DNA of 64,000 bases from JAPKZH01 sp963715635. Its GTDB lineage: Bacteria; Acidobacteriota; Aminicenantia; Aminicenantales; UBA4085. Numbering within the stretch: position 1 is the stretch's first letter; every line of letters starts with the position of its first letter. The notes below the pieces were generated by a model. That model ran no database searches and had not been told where the DNA came from. It saw only the letters and a list, made by a program, of their open reading frames with translations. The DNA lies in the NCBI GenBank assembly GCA_963715635.1, contig OY970261.1:1488001-1552000 (forward strand), in the 5' to 3' direction. The position numbers were made by a program, and so were the translations under genes. Positions 8,784-16,870 of this stretch are shown in pieces.

Positions 8784-9917
8784 ATGCATGTTCCCTTGCT
8801 TGATCTAAAAGCTCAATATGCCTCCATCAAGGAAGAGATCCGGACGGCCCTGGATGAGGTCCTGGACAGCCAGCTTTTTATCCTGGGGCCGAAGGTTGAG
8901 GAGATCGAGAAAAAAATCGCGGCCTATTGCCGGGTCGGCCATGCCGTCGGCGTCTCCTCCGGTTCGGATGCCCTTCTCGTCTCGCTCATGGCCCTCGATA
9001 TCGGGCCCGGCGATGAGGTCATCACTTCTCCCTTCACGTTTTTCTCGACCGCGGGGGTCATCTCCAGGCTCGCAGCCGTCCCCGCTTTCGTCGATATCGA
9101 CCCGGTGACTTATAATATCGCCCCCGATAAGGTCGAAGCTGCCGTCACTTCCCGGACCAAGGCGATCATCCCGATTCATCTCTTCGGACAGTGCGTCGAT
9201 ATGGACCCGATTCTGGACATCGCAAAAAAACACAGCCTGGCCGTGGTCGAGGACGCGGCCCAGTCCATCGGCGCCGAATACCATGGCCGGCGGGCCGGAT
9301 CGATAGGCCATCTCGGGGTCTTTTCCTTTTTCCCCTCAAAAAATCTCGGGGGTTACGGGGACGGAGGAATGGTCGTGACCGACGATGCGGCCCTGTCCGA
9401 CAAAATAAAAGTCCTCCGGGATCATGGGGCCAAACCCAAGTATTATCATAAGCTCGTGGGCGGCAATTTCCGCCTGGATGCCATTCAAGCGGCAGTCCTT
9501 ACAGTGAAACTTCGATATTTGGACGGCTGGTCGCAAAAGCGGAGGGAAAATGCCGCTTATTATGACCGGCGGTTGGCAAAGGCCAGGCCGGGCGATGTCG
9601 CTCCCCCGAAGGCCGTATATCAGGCCGGCGGCGACCACAACCATCATATTTACAACCAGTATACGATCCGGGCCAAGCAAAGGGACGAGCTAAGGCAGTT
9701 CCTGAAGGATAACGGCATTGGCACAGAAATCTACTACCCTCTCCCCCTTCACTTTCAGGGATGCTTTCAGGGTTTGGGCTACAAGAAGGGCGATTTTCCG
9801 ATCGCCGAAGAATCTGCCGAGGCCGTGCTCTCGCTGCCAATCTTTCCCGAACTAAGCGATGAGCAAAAAGACTATGTTATCGAGAAGATCCTCGAGTTTT
9901 ATAGAATGCATTCATGA
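8784..9917 (+). CDS. PLP-dependent sugar aminotransferase (DegT/DnrJ/EryC1, WbpE type)
   Basis: Transfers an amino group, usually from glutamate, to the 3-keto sugar made by the preceding enzyme. The 377-residue protein shows the family landmarks: SSGSDALL for phosphate binding, VVEDAAQSIGAEY with the PLP-contacting Asp, FSFFPSKNLGGYGDGG with the Schiff-base Lys, and a C-terminal GTEIYYPLPLH. It starts 12 bases after the fusion gene and overlaps the next gene by four bases, so the three are a translationally coupled operon. Related aminotransferases act on other keto-sugars; context favours WbpE/WlbC. Confidence 0.92.
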   Translation: MHVPLLDLKAQYASIKEEIRTALDEVLDSQLFILGPKVEEIEKKIAAYCRVGHAVGVSSGSDALLVSLMALDIGPGDEVITSPFTFFSTAGVISRLAAVPAFVDIDPVTYNIAPDKVEAAVTSRTKAIIPIHLFGQCVDMDPILDIAKKHSLAVVEDAAQSIGAEYHGRRAGSIGHLGVFSFFPSKNLGGYGDGGMVVTDDAALSDKIKVLRDHGAKPKYYHKLVGGNFRLDAIQAAVLTVKLRYLDGWSQKRRENAAYYDRRLAKARPGDVAPPKAVYQAGGDHNHHIYNQYTIRAKQRDELRQFLKDNGIGTEIYYPLPLHFQGCFQGLGYKKGDFPIAEESAEAVLSLPIFPELSDEQKDYVIEKILEFYRMHS

Positions 9918-11113
9918 AGATTGCCAGCATCGTCGGAGCCCGGCCGCAATTCATCAAGCTGGCCCCTTTAGCCCGCACGATTCAGGCCTGTCGTCATTCG
10001 AAAACCGGCCGGCAGATCGAGCACATCATCATCCATACGGGTCAGCATTATGATTACGTGATGAACGAAATCTTTTTTCAGGAGCTGGGGATTCCTGGGC
10101 CTGACTATAACCTCGAAGTGGGCTCGGGCCCCCACGGTTGGCAGACCGCAGAAATCTTGAAAAAAGCGGAGAAGGTCCTCCAGAAGGAAAAGCCGGATTG
10201 GACGCTTGTCTACGGGGACACCAATTCCACCCTAGCCGGGGCTCTGGCCGCGGCCAAGCTCAACCTGCCCCTCGCCCATATCGAAGCCGGGCTGAGAAGC
10301 CATGACCGGAGAATGCCGGAAGAGATCAACCGCATCTTGACCGACCGTTGCTCGCAAATTCTTTTCTGCCCTACGGAAGGGGCGGTCCGCAATCTGGCGG
10401 GGGAAGGGTTCAGAAATATCGTCGAAAAGGGCCGGCCGCCGATGTCTCTTAAAAAGAATAGCTCCCGCTCTTTCGGGGTCCCCTTTCCATGGGTGGTCAA
10501 TGTCGGCGATCTTATGAACGACGCCCTGCTCCTCGGGTTGACGATCGCCCGAAAGAAATCAACAATCCTGGAAGAGCTTCGATTGAGGCCGGGTCGATAT
10601 TACTTGGCCACGATCCACCGAGCCGAAAATACGGATGATGCTGAGAGGCTGAGGTCGCTGACAAAGGCTCTTCTTGAAACGAGCCTTGTTCTCCCGGTCG
10701 TTTTTCCCATTCACCCCCGGACTAAAAAATGTCTGGAACGCTTATCGCTCCTGCCGGCCGGTTCAGAGCGCCTGAAGTCGGTCAATCCGGTCAGTTACTC
10801 CGATATGCTGATTTTGGAAAAAAACGCCAGAATAATCCTGACGGATTCCGGAGGCGTCCAAAAGGAGGCCTATCTGTTGAAGGTCCCCTGCATTACGCTT
10901 CGAGATACCACGGAGTGGCCGGAGACCGTGGAATCCGGCTGGAACAGGCTGGCAGGTTCCGACCCTGAAAATTTCAGGCGAAAATTAAAGTGGGCATTGA
11001 AGCATTGCGAGAAATTCGCAACCTCCCGCCGTCTGGCCCCATCGAGCGTCGATTATGGCAAAGGCCACGCCGCCCAACGAATTCTCTGTTGCTTAGCCAA
11101 GATCGGCATTTGA
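9914..11113 (+). CDS. UDP-GlcNAc 2-epimerase family protein (WecB/WbpI type)
   Basis: Non-hydrolysing 2-epimerase of the GT-B fold. Diagnostic motifs are VGARPQFIKLAPL at the N-terminus, HTGQHYDYVMNE, HIEAGLRSHDR with RMPEEINR, and LTDSGGVQKEAYLL with RDTTEWPETVESG near the C-terminus. WecB acts on UDP-GlcNAc, while WbpI/WlbD acts on UDP-GlcNAc3NAcA to give the ManNAc3NAcA form; position after dehydrogenase, acetyltransferase and aminotransferase functions favours the WbpI role. ATG overlaps the preceding stop (ATGA). The UDP-GlcNAc 6-dehydrogenase that would feed the pathway is not in the window. Confidence 0.9.
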   Translation: MKIASIVGARPQFIKLAPLARTIQACRHSKTGRQIEHIIIHTGQHYDYVMNEIFFQELGIPGPDYNLEVGSGPHGWQTAEILKKAEKVLQKEKPDWTLVYGDTNSTLAGALAAAKLNLPLAHIEAGLRSHDRRMPEEINRILTDRCSQILFCPTEGAVRNLAGEGFRNIVEKGRPPMSLKKNSSRSFGVPFPWVVNVGDLMNDALLLGLTIARKKSTILEELRLRPGRYYLATIHRAENTDDAERLRSLTKALLETSLVLPVVFPIHPRTKKCLERLSLLPAGSERLKSVNPVSYSDMLILEKNARIILTDSGGVQKEAYLLKVPCITLRDTTEWPETVESGWNRLAGSDPENFRRKLKWALKHCEKFATSRRLAPSSVDYGKGHAAQRILCCLAKIGI

Positions 11114-11142
11114 AACCTTGATTTTTAATGTGAAAGCGCCAG

Positions 11143-12972
11143 TCAGCGCAGGATCGGTTTCAGCTTGGCAGCAAGATTGGGGTCAATCGTCACCAACTTC
11201 TTATAAACCTCGCGGGCGCTGAAATTGTCGTGAAGGTTTAAATAGACGACCGCCAGGTTGAAGAGGGCCGTCCCGTTGTCCGGTTGCAGTTCCGTGGCTT
11301 TCTTGATCGGCTCCAAGGCTGCGTTGAAATCCTTGATCTGCATGTGGGCCATACCGAGATAGAGCCATCCGAAGGCATTGTCCGGAACGAGGGCCAGATT
11401 TTTTTTGAAGGGGTCAATCGCCTCCCTGTATTTTTTCAACTGGTAATACGCTAAACCGATCTGGAAATGGGCGTAGTCATAATTGGGGTTGATGGCCAGC
11501 GCCTGTTTGAATGTATCAATCGCTTCCTGGAATTTCTGCGCTTTGACATATTCATAGCCCAGATTATAGATATCCTGCTCGCTTTTCGGTTTCAGCTCGA
11601 CCAGCTTTTTGGCGGCTTCGATGGCCTTGAGGGGCTGGCCCGCCTTGTCGTACATATTGAGCGCATAACCGTAATAGGAGGTGGCACTTTTCGGGTCGAT
11701 CTCGGCCAGCAATTTATAGGTCTCCTCTGCTTTGTCCAGCATCCCAGCCTTTTCGTAGGCCAGAGCCAGGTTAAGGTTTAAGGCCAGGTTCCGCGGGTCA
11801 TTCTTCAGGGCTTCTTGGAAGGCGGCGATGGCAGCATCAAATTGCTTGGTCTCCGTCCGGCACAGGCCGAGCTGTTTATAGGCTTCCCAGGGATTGTCCG
11901 GCTTGAGGCTAATATATTTTTCGTACGCGTCGGCCGCCTTGGCAAAATCGCGGGCGTCTTGATAGGCGTTACCCAGAGCCAGAGCCGCCTCTTTGTTATT
12001 GGGGTCGAGTTCGATGGCTTTCTCCAGCATGGGCGCCGCCTCGGCCGAACGCTGCATCCTGACCAGAATCTGACCCAGGCTGGCGTAGGCATCGACCTTC
12101 TTGGGGTCAAGCTCAATGACTTTTTTATAGGCCGTCACCGCATTCTGATAATCCCGCTGGTTATTATAGACGGACGAGAGAATCGTCCAGGCCTCCAACG
12201 AATTGGGGTTGGCCTTCGTGACCTTTTCCAGGTTTTTTTGAGCGTTGAAGGCATCTCCCTGCCAGTGGTAGAGTCGGCTGGCCAGCCAGGCGGCTTCCAA
12301 GCTAGCCATATAGTCCTCGGGCGGCCAGCTCTTGAACGGCGTCATTTTCGCTGTCTTGGGCAGAGCGCCGAGCACGTTCGCCGGAACGATAAAACGGAGC
12401 CGCCTGTCCAGGACCAGAACCATGCCGATGACCTTGCCGCTGGCATCGACGATGGCTCCACCCGTGAATGTATCCGGAATGGCCAGCGAGGAATCCCAGA
12501 CTTTTTGATTGGGTGCCGTTTCCAAGGCCTTTCGCATGGTGCCGTCCGCAATAATGATCTCCCCCGATTCATTCGACCCGATGCCAAAAACCTTTTTGTT
12601 TTCCGAGAATTCATCCGCGGTGGCCTGGGGCAGGACCTGGACCTTGCCGTCGATATTGAGGAGGGCCAGGTCCAGGTTTTTGTCCACGGCCACGACGCCA
12701 TTGACATCGACTTCTTTCTTTCTGAAATTGAACCCGATGCAGCTGGCGGCCTGGCTGATGAGATGATAGCTCGTCGCCGCGATTTGTTCCGTCAGCACGA
12801 CGGCCGACCCTTTGCCGATTTCCTGCTTGTCTTTTCCATAGACCACCAGACTGATGACGCCGGGACTGGCCTGGGTGAGGATCTTGGCCAATTCTTCGCC
12901 CTGGGCGAAGAGAAGAACACTAGAGAGAAAAAGCCCGATCCAGACGAAGAGAACTTTTGTTGTCTTAAGCAT
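11143..12972 (-). CDS. Exported TPR protein with degenerate trypsin-like protease domain
   Basis: A signal peptide (hydrophobic residues 7-23, then FAQGEE) suggests export. Residues about 28-200 form a chymotrypsin/HtrA-like domain with His70 (TSYHLI) and Asp101 (NLDLALLNID), but the usual GNSGGP serine motif reads DTFTGGAIVD with Thr170 where Ser is expected. About ten TPR units follow from residue 225 to the end (for example NPNSLEAWTILSSVYNNQRD), giving a protein-binding superhelix. It is monocistronic, convergent with the epimerase gene, and has a good ribosome site AGGAGG. I infer a periplasmic scaffold that senses or binds proteins, with proteolysis doubtful. Confidence 0.85.
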   Translation of the reverse strand: MLKTTKVLFVWIGLFLSSVLLFAQGEELAKILTQASPGVISLVVYGKDKQEIGKGSAVVLTEQIAATSYHLISQAASCIGFNFRKKEVDVNGVVAVDKNLDLALLNIDGKVQVLPQATADEFSENKKVFGIGSNESGEIIIADGTMRKALETAPNQKVWDSSLAIPDTFTGGAIVDASGKVIGMVLVLDRRLRFIVPANVLGALPKTAKMTPFKSWPPEDYMASLEAAWLASRLYHWQGDAFNAQKNLEKVTKANPNSLEAWTILSSVYNNQRDYQNAVTAYKKVIELDPKKVDAYASLGQILVRMQRSAEAAPMLEKAIELDPNNKEAALALGNAYQDARDFAKAADAYEKYISLKPDNPWEAYKQLGLCRTETKQFDAAIAAFQEALKNDPRNLALNLNLALAYEKAGMLDKAEETYKLLAEIDPKSATSYYGYALNMYDKAGQPLKAIEAAKKLVELKPKSEQDIYNLGYEYVKAQKFQEAIDTFKQALAINPNYDYAHFQIGLAYYQLKKYREAIDPFKKNLALVPDNAFGWLYLGMAHMQIKDFNAALEPIKKATELQPDNGTALFNLAVVYLNLHDNFSAREVYKKLVTIDPNLAAKLKPILR

Positions 12973-13023
12973 TATGATTCCTCCTGACTCCTCTCAAAAT
13001 CATGGAATGACCATTCCCTCTAG

Positions 13024-13058
13024 TAAATATATTTACACCTTGAGAAAATTTCTGTCAA
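13024..13058 (-). promoter_or_regulatory. Promoter of the protease-TPR gene with an AT palindrome
   Basis: Minus strand TTGACA, 17 bases, TAAATA (13030-13058). The -10 region coincides with the 12-base palindrome TAAATATATTTA at 13024-13035, which could be part of an operator. Confidence 0.5.
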
Positions 13059-13077
13059 ATCCTATCTTGCATCCACA

Positions 13078-13106
13078 TTGACAAAATGGACGGCCTCGGG
13101 TAGCCT
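13078..13106 (+). promoter_or_regulatory. Candidate promoter of the GT87 gene
   Basis: TTGACA, 17 bases, TAGCCT. The -10 box ends only eight bases before ATG 13115 and there is no Shine-Dalgarno sequence, so the transcript would be nearly leaderless. Confidence 0.4.
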
Positions 13107-13114
13107 GAGACACA

Positions 13115-14272
13115 ATGAGATTGTCCAGAAGAGCGATTGGGCTTTTGATTCTGGCCGCCGGAGTCCTGTTCGTGGCACTTTTCATATTCAAAATTCAGAA
13201 CGGGATGGCGGATTTTGAGGTCAACTATAAAGCCGGAAGGCGGCTCTGGCTCAGTGAGACCCTCTACAGGACCGTCGATGAACATTATCAGTTTAAATAT
13301 TCTCCGTTTAGTGCGGCGCTCTATCTTCCCCTCGCTTTTCTCCCCCTCCCGGCGGCCAAAGGCGTCTGGTATGCCATCGTTCTTTTCTCGATCGCCTGGT
13401 TGCTCTATCTTTCCTCAAGATTGGCCGATCGGTCTGGCCATCAAAGGCTCGCCCTGGCCATCCTTCCCGGCGCCATTCTGGCCAAATTTTTTCTGCGGGA
13501 GCTCCAACTCGGCCAGATCAACGCTTTGATCACGGCCATTCTCGTCTTCATGATCTATGTTCTTGTCAAGGAGGAAACCGGTTTAACAGCCAAACAAGAG
13601 ATCTCGGCGGGTCTTCTCTGGGGACTGGCCATGGCCCTTAAGCCCTATGCCCTAATTTTTTTCCCCTATTTTATCCTCAAAAAGAAATGGCAGTCCCTCT
13701 GGCCCGGGTTTCTCTTCCTGGCCTTGTCGCTCTTCGTGCCGACGATCTTTTATGGATGGAGCGGGAATATGGTCGTCCTCAAAGAATGGAGATGGAGCCT
13801 CTCCCGTTCCACCCTGGGCCTTCTCAATTCCCAGGACAACGTTTCCCTGTTGGCTTGCCTTGTCAAGTGGACCGGAAAACAGAATCTCTCCGTCTTGCTT
13901 TTCGCGGTCGCGCTCGGATGTTTGGCCTTTTTGGTCTTTGTCTTTATCCAAAAAGGAAAAGAGAGTCCCAGTCCCCTTCTCCTCGATGCGGCCCTGTTGC
14001 TCGTCCTCATCCCCTTGATTTCCCCTCTGGGATGGGATTATACATTCCTGTCCTCGATTTTGGCCGTCGCCCTTGTCGTTAAGGATTTCGATTTTTTCCC
14101 GAGGCCGGCAAAGATCCTTCTGGTCTGCAATTTCCTCGTCATTGCCCTGTCCATCTATGATCTTCTCGGCCGGAGACTTTATGCGGCGTTCATGTCCCGG
14201 TCCGTGCTGACAATTGATTTCCTGATTCTCGTCGCAGCGCTCTATTATTTAAGGTTCCAAGGACGCAGATGA
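13115..14272 (+). CDS. GT87-family (DUF2029) membrane glycosyltransferase
   Basis: A 385-residue integral membrane protein with about nine hydrophobic helices. The first periplasmic loop holds the family-like segment ADFEVNYKAGRRLW...FKYSPF, resembling the D-F-Y-x-A and Y-P-P/S-P elements of DUF2029/GT87 mannosyltransferases that use polyprenyl-phosphate sugars. Family enzymes glycosylate lipid-linked glycans at the inner membrane. The acceptor here is unknown. It overlaps the next gene by four bases (ATGA), forming a membrane-protein operon with the three following genes. Confidence 0.8.
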   Translation: MRLSRRAIGLLILAAGVLFVALFIFKIQNGMADFEVNYKAGRRLWLSETLYRTVDEHYQFKYSPFSAALYLPLAFLPLPAAKGVWYAIVLFSIAWLLYLSSRLADRSGHQRLALAILPGAILAKFFLRELQLGQINALITAILVFMIYVLVKEETGLTAKQEISAGLLWGLAMALKPYALIFFPYFILKKKWQSLWPGFLFLALSLFVPTIFYGWSGNMVVLKEWRWSLSRSTLGLLNSQDNVSLLACLVKWTGKQNLSVLLFAVALGCLAFLVFVFIQKGKESPSPLLLDAALLLVLIPLISPLGWDYTFLSSILAVALVVKDFDFFPRPAKILLVCNFLVIALSIYDLLGRRLYAAFMSRSVLTIDFLILVAALYYLRFQGRR

Positions 14273-14745
14273 GCAGGAGAAGGATCCTCCTTGTTTATCT
14301 CGCGACCCTTACCGGAATCCTGGCCTGGCTTGGGGCCATCGGGCTTGCGCCATATCTCAGGAGCCGGGGCGTCCCATTGGGAAAATTCATCTATGTCTGT
14401 TTTTCCCCGGTCTGCCATCAAATTCCGGCGCGCTCCTTCTTGGCATGTGGGTATCCCCTGGCGGTGTGTGCACGATGCCTGGGCATTTATTCCGGTTTTT
14501 TTGCCGGAATGGCTCTCTATCCCTTTCTGCGGGGGTTCTCGACAGTAAGACTGCCCAAGACGAAGGTCTTCCTGGCTTTCACGACGCCCATCGCTGTGGA
14601 TACAGTCGGCAACTTCTTCCGTCTCTGGGCGACATCCAATGTCCTTCGCCTGGCTACAGGCTTTTTATGGGGGACCATTCTGCCGTTCTACCTGATGACG
14701 GGTCTGACAGAGCTTGCATTAAAAGACAAAAAACACATAGAATAG
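14269..14745 (+). CDS. DUF2085 family small membrane protein
   Basis: A 158-residue protein with four hydrophobic segments. The characteristic DUF2085 motif is present: CHQIPARSF, a second Cys in LACGYPL, and VCARCLGIYSG. The clustered Cys and His suggest a metal or redox site near the membrane face, but no biochemical role is established that I can name. Its ATG overlaps the stop of the GT87 gene. Confidence 0.78.
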   Translation: MSRRRILLVYLATLTGILAWLGAIGLAPYLRSRGVPLGKFIYVCFSPVCHQIPARSFLACGYPLAVCARCLGIYSGFFAGMALYPFLRGFSTVRLPKTKVFLAFTTPIAVDTVGNFFRLWATSNVLRLATGFLWGTILPFYLMTGLTELALKDKKHIE

Positions 14746-14773
14746 GGACTGTCATGAGAATAAGGAGGCCAGG

Positions 14774-15298
14774 ATGAACGGTCCCAAGCCAAGTCTGCTT
14801 GTGCCTGCGCTCATCGGAGGGGCGGTTGCAGGAATTCTGTCCGGGATTCCATTTGTGAACTGCCTGTGTTGCCTATGGATTATCGGCGGCGCGATCTTGG
14901 CATCCTACCTTCTGGCGAAAGATTCAACGGTTACTTTAAGGGCGGGAGACGGGGCTATCGTTGGAGCGTTTGCCGGAATCTTTGCTGCATTCATTCGATT
15001 GTTTTTAAGCATACCCTTTCGATCTGTTGAATTTGCATTCTTCCAAAAAATCATGGAGAGGCTGAGCGAATATATGCCGGGAGCCCCAGGTGAGTGGAAA
15101 GACGCATTTAGCCTCGGAGCAGGCCCCATTTCTATAGCGGGGTTTTTTCTGGGGCTCGTCATATCGGCAGCGATATTTGCCGTCCTGGGGGCTCTGGGCG
15201 GGATCATAGGCATGGCCCTCTTCGGCAAAAAGACCCCGCCGCCCGCTCAAGGAACGAAAAATGAGGCGTCTCAAGACACAGGTCATAGTCAATCCTGA
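14774..15298 (+). CDS. Hypothetical glycine-rich membrane protein
   Basis: 174 residues with four predicted membrane segments rich in Gly, Ala and Ile (about 10-30, 35-52, 60-80, 120-150) and a hydrophilic tail. Twin cysteines occur in CLCCLW. I do not recognise the family beyond a general resemblance to small Gly-zipper membrane proteins. It follows the DUF2085 gene by 28 bases and overlaps the lipid kinase gene by 38 bases in another frame. AGGAGG-like AAGGAGG precedes the ATG. Confidence 0.7.
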   Translation: MNGPKPSLLVPALIGGAVAGILSGIPFVNCLCCLWIIGGAILASYLLAKDSTVTLRAGDGAIVGAFAGIFAAFIRLFLSIPFRSVEFAFFQKIMERLSEYMPGAPGEWKDAFSLGAGPISIAGFFLGLVISAAIFAVLGALGGIIGMALFGKKTPPPAQGTKNEASQDTGHSQS

Positions 15299-16196
15299 GT
15301 CTGCCAAGGGGCAAACCCGGAAGCGCTGGCTTCAGATCAAGGAAGGGATTCGCAGCTTCATCCAAGAATTCAAGTACGAATTCACCGAAAAGCCGCTTCA
15401 TGCCATCGAGCTGGCCCGTGCCGCGATAAAAGATGGGACGGAGCTCGTCATCGGTGTCGGGGGCGACGGGACCATGAACGAGATCGCCAACGGTTTCTAT
15501 GAAGAAAAAAGAATTATCAATCCCGAGGCTGCCCTGGGGATCGTCCCCTCCGGTACAGGCTGCGACCTGACCAGAAGCTTGAACATACCTTCGGGGCTTA
15601 AGGACGCCATGCGGGTGATCATCGCTGCCCCTTCCTGCCCAATGGATGTCGGGAAAGCCACGTTCATGTCCCGGTCTGGCGAACCTGAAGAACGGTTTTT
15701 TCTCAATGTCGCCGATTTCGGCGTCGGGGGCGAAGTCGTCCAAAAAGTCAACCAGAAACGTTTGGAGAGAAAGGCGTCTTCCTATGTCAGATGCCTCATC
15801 TCGACCATGATCCAGTATAAGAACAAACACATCCAGATCAAAGTGGACGGCCGGGAACTGCCCAAGGGAGAATATCTCATCGGGGCCGTCGCCAACGGCG
15901 GCATTTTCGGCAAGGGAATGAAGATCGCCCCCCAGGCGAAACTGGATGATGGGTTGTTCGACTTTGTCTGCGTCAAAGGGATGAAATTTCTGGAGTTCTG
16001 CCGGCACGGCTGGAAGATTTTTTTGGGGACGCATCTCACCCATCCCAAGATCTTCCTGATGCACTGCCGGAGGATAGAAGCGGTCCCGGACGAGGACGAA
16101 ACTGTGCTTTTGGAGTTGGACGGCGAGCAGTTGGGAAGCTTGCCCGCCAGGTTCGAGATGATCCCGCGGAGCCTCTTGATTAAGGGCTACCTCTAG
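15261..16196 (+). CDS. Diacylglycerol/lipid kinase (YegS/DgkB type)
   Basis: ATP-dependent kinase that phosphorylates diacylglycerol or a related lipid at the inner membrane. The 311-residue protein has the DAGK catalytic signatures: VNPESAKGQ, GVGGDGTMNEIANGF with the nucleotide-binding GGDGT, and PSGTGCDLTRSL, followed by a beta-sandwich C-terminal domain (DVGKATF, FLNVADFGVGGEVV, ANGGIFGKGM, ELDGE). The stop overlaps the stop of the converging transglycosylase gene in CTAG. Exact lipid substrate is not visible. Confidence 0.9.
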   Translation: MRRLKTQVIVNPESAKGQTRKRWLQIKEGIRSFIQEFKYEFTEKPLHAIELARAAIKDGTELVIGVGGDGTMNEIANGFYEEKRIINPEAALGIVPSGTGCDLTRSLNIPSGLKDAMRVIIAAPSCPMDVGKATFMSRSGEPEERFFLNVADFGVGGEVVQKVNQKRLERKASSYVRCLISTMIQYKNKHIQIKVDGRELPKGEYLIGAVANGGIFGKGMKIAPQAKLDDGLFDFVCVKGMKFLEFCRHGWKIFLGTHLTHPKIFLMHCRRIEAVPDEDETVLLELDGEQLGSLPARFEMIPRSLLIKGYL

Positions 16197-16822
16197 TTTT
16201 GGCGACCGCGCAAGAGCGCGGCTTTGTTTAAATCGTTTGTCACCTGAAGCCTCCCCTCACTATCATAAAAGGTAATGATCCGTGTCGGCCTTCTTTGAGG
16301 GAGGAGGGCGTATGTGGCCATGACCTGCTTGATGTAGTCTCGAGTTTCAGGATAGGGTGGGATTTTTCCGCCGTATTTCTTAACAGCTTCCTGACCGGCA
16401 TTGTATGCGGCCAGGATGAGCGTCGTGGGATTTTTTTCGTTCTCGTAGACTTTCGTCAGGTCTTTCAAGTATTTGATGCCGCCTTCGATGTTATCTTCAG
16501 GATCAAAGACATTCTTGACACCGTATTGCCTGGCCGTGTCCGGCATGAGCTGCATCAGCCCGAGAGCGCCCTTGGAGGACACGGCATAGATGTTATAGTT
16601 GGACTCGTGCAGAATAATGGAATGGACAAGCGCTGATGAGATTTTGTGTTTGCCGGCCCTGGATTTGACAATATCGTCAAAGGGCAATTTTTTGGGAGCG
16701 GCCGCTGCGGCCGGCCCGGGAACCGGCAGGCAGACCAGGGCCAGCATTCCTAAGGCGCAGAAAAATTTTGTTAAGCCCGTCATGAGCGCTTTTATCATGG
16801 GCAAAACCCTAGAAACCTGCAA
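16193..16822 (-). CDS. Exported lytic transglycosylase, SLT domain
   Basis: Cleaves the glycan strand of peptidoglycan between MurNAc and GlcNAc in the periplasm. The 209-residue protein has a signal peptide (hydrophobic about 20-40, then AAAAAPKK) and a Slt/GEWL fold: the catalytic Glu lies in IILHESNYN, followed by SSKGALGLMQLMPDTA, NIEGGIKYL and LILAAYNAGQEAV. A short C-terminal tail includes a DSEGRLQVTND strand. An upstream start is in use by the reading frame, but Met9 is an equally good start. Confidence 0.92.
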   Translation of the reverse strand: MQVSRVLPMIKALMTGLTKFFCALGMLALVCLPVPGPAAAAAPKKLPFDDIVKSRAGKHKISSALVHSIILHESNYNIYAVSSKGALGLMQLMPDTARQYGVKNVFDPEDNIEGGIKYLKDLTKVYENEKNPTTLILAAYNAGQEAVKKYGGKIPPYPETRDYIKQVMATYALLPQRRPTRIITFYDSEGRLQVTNDLNKAALLRGRQN

Positions 16823-16870
16823 TACCCTCTGGGGGTGATTTTTGAAGGGCCCTGGCCTCCCCCCTGCCGG

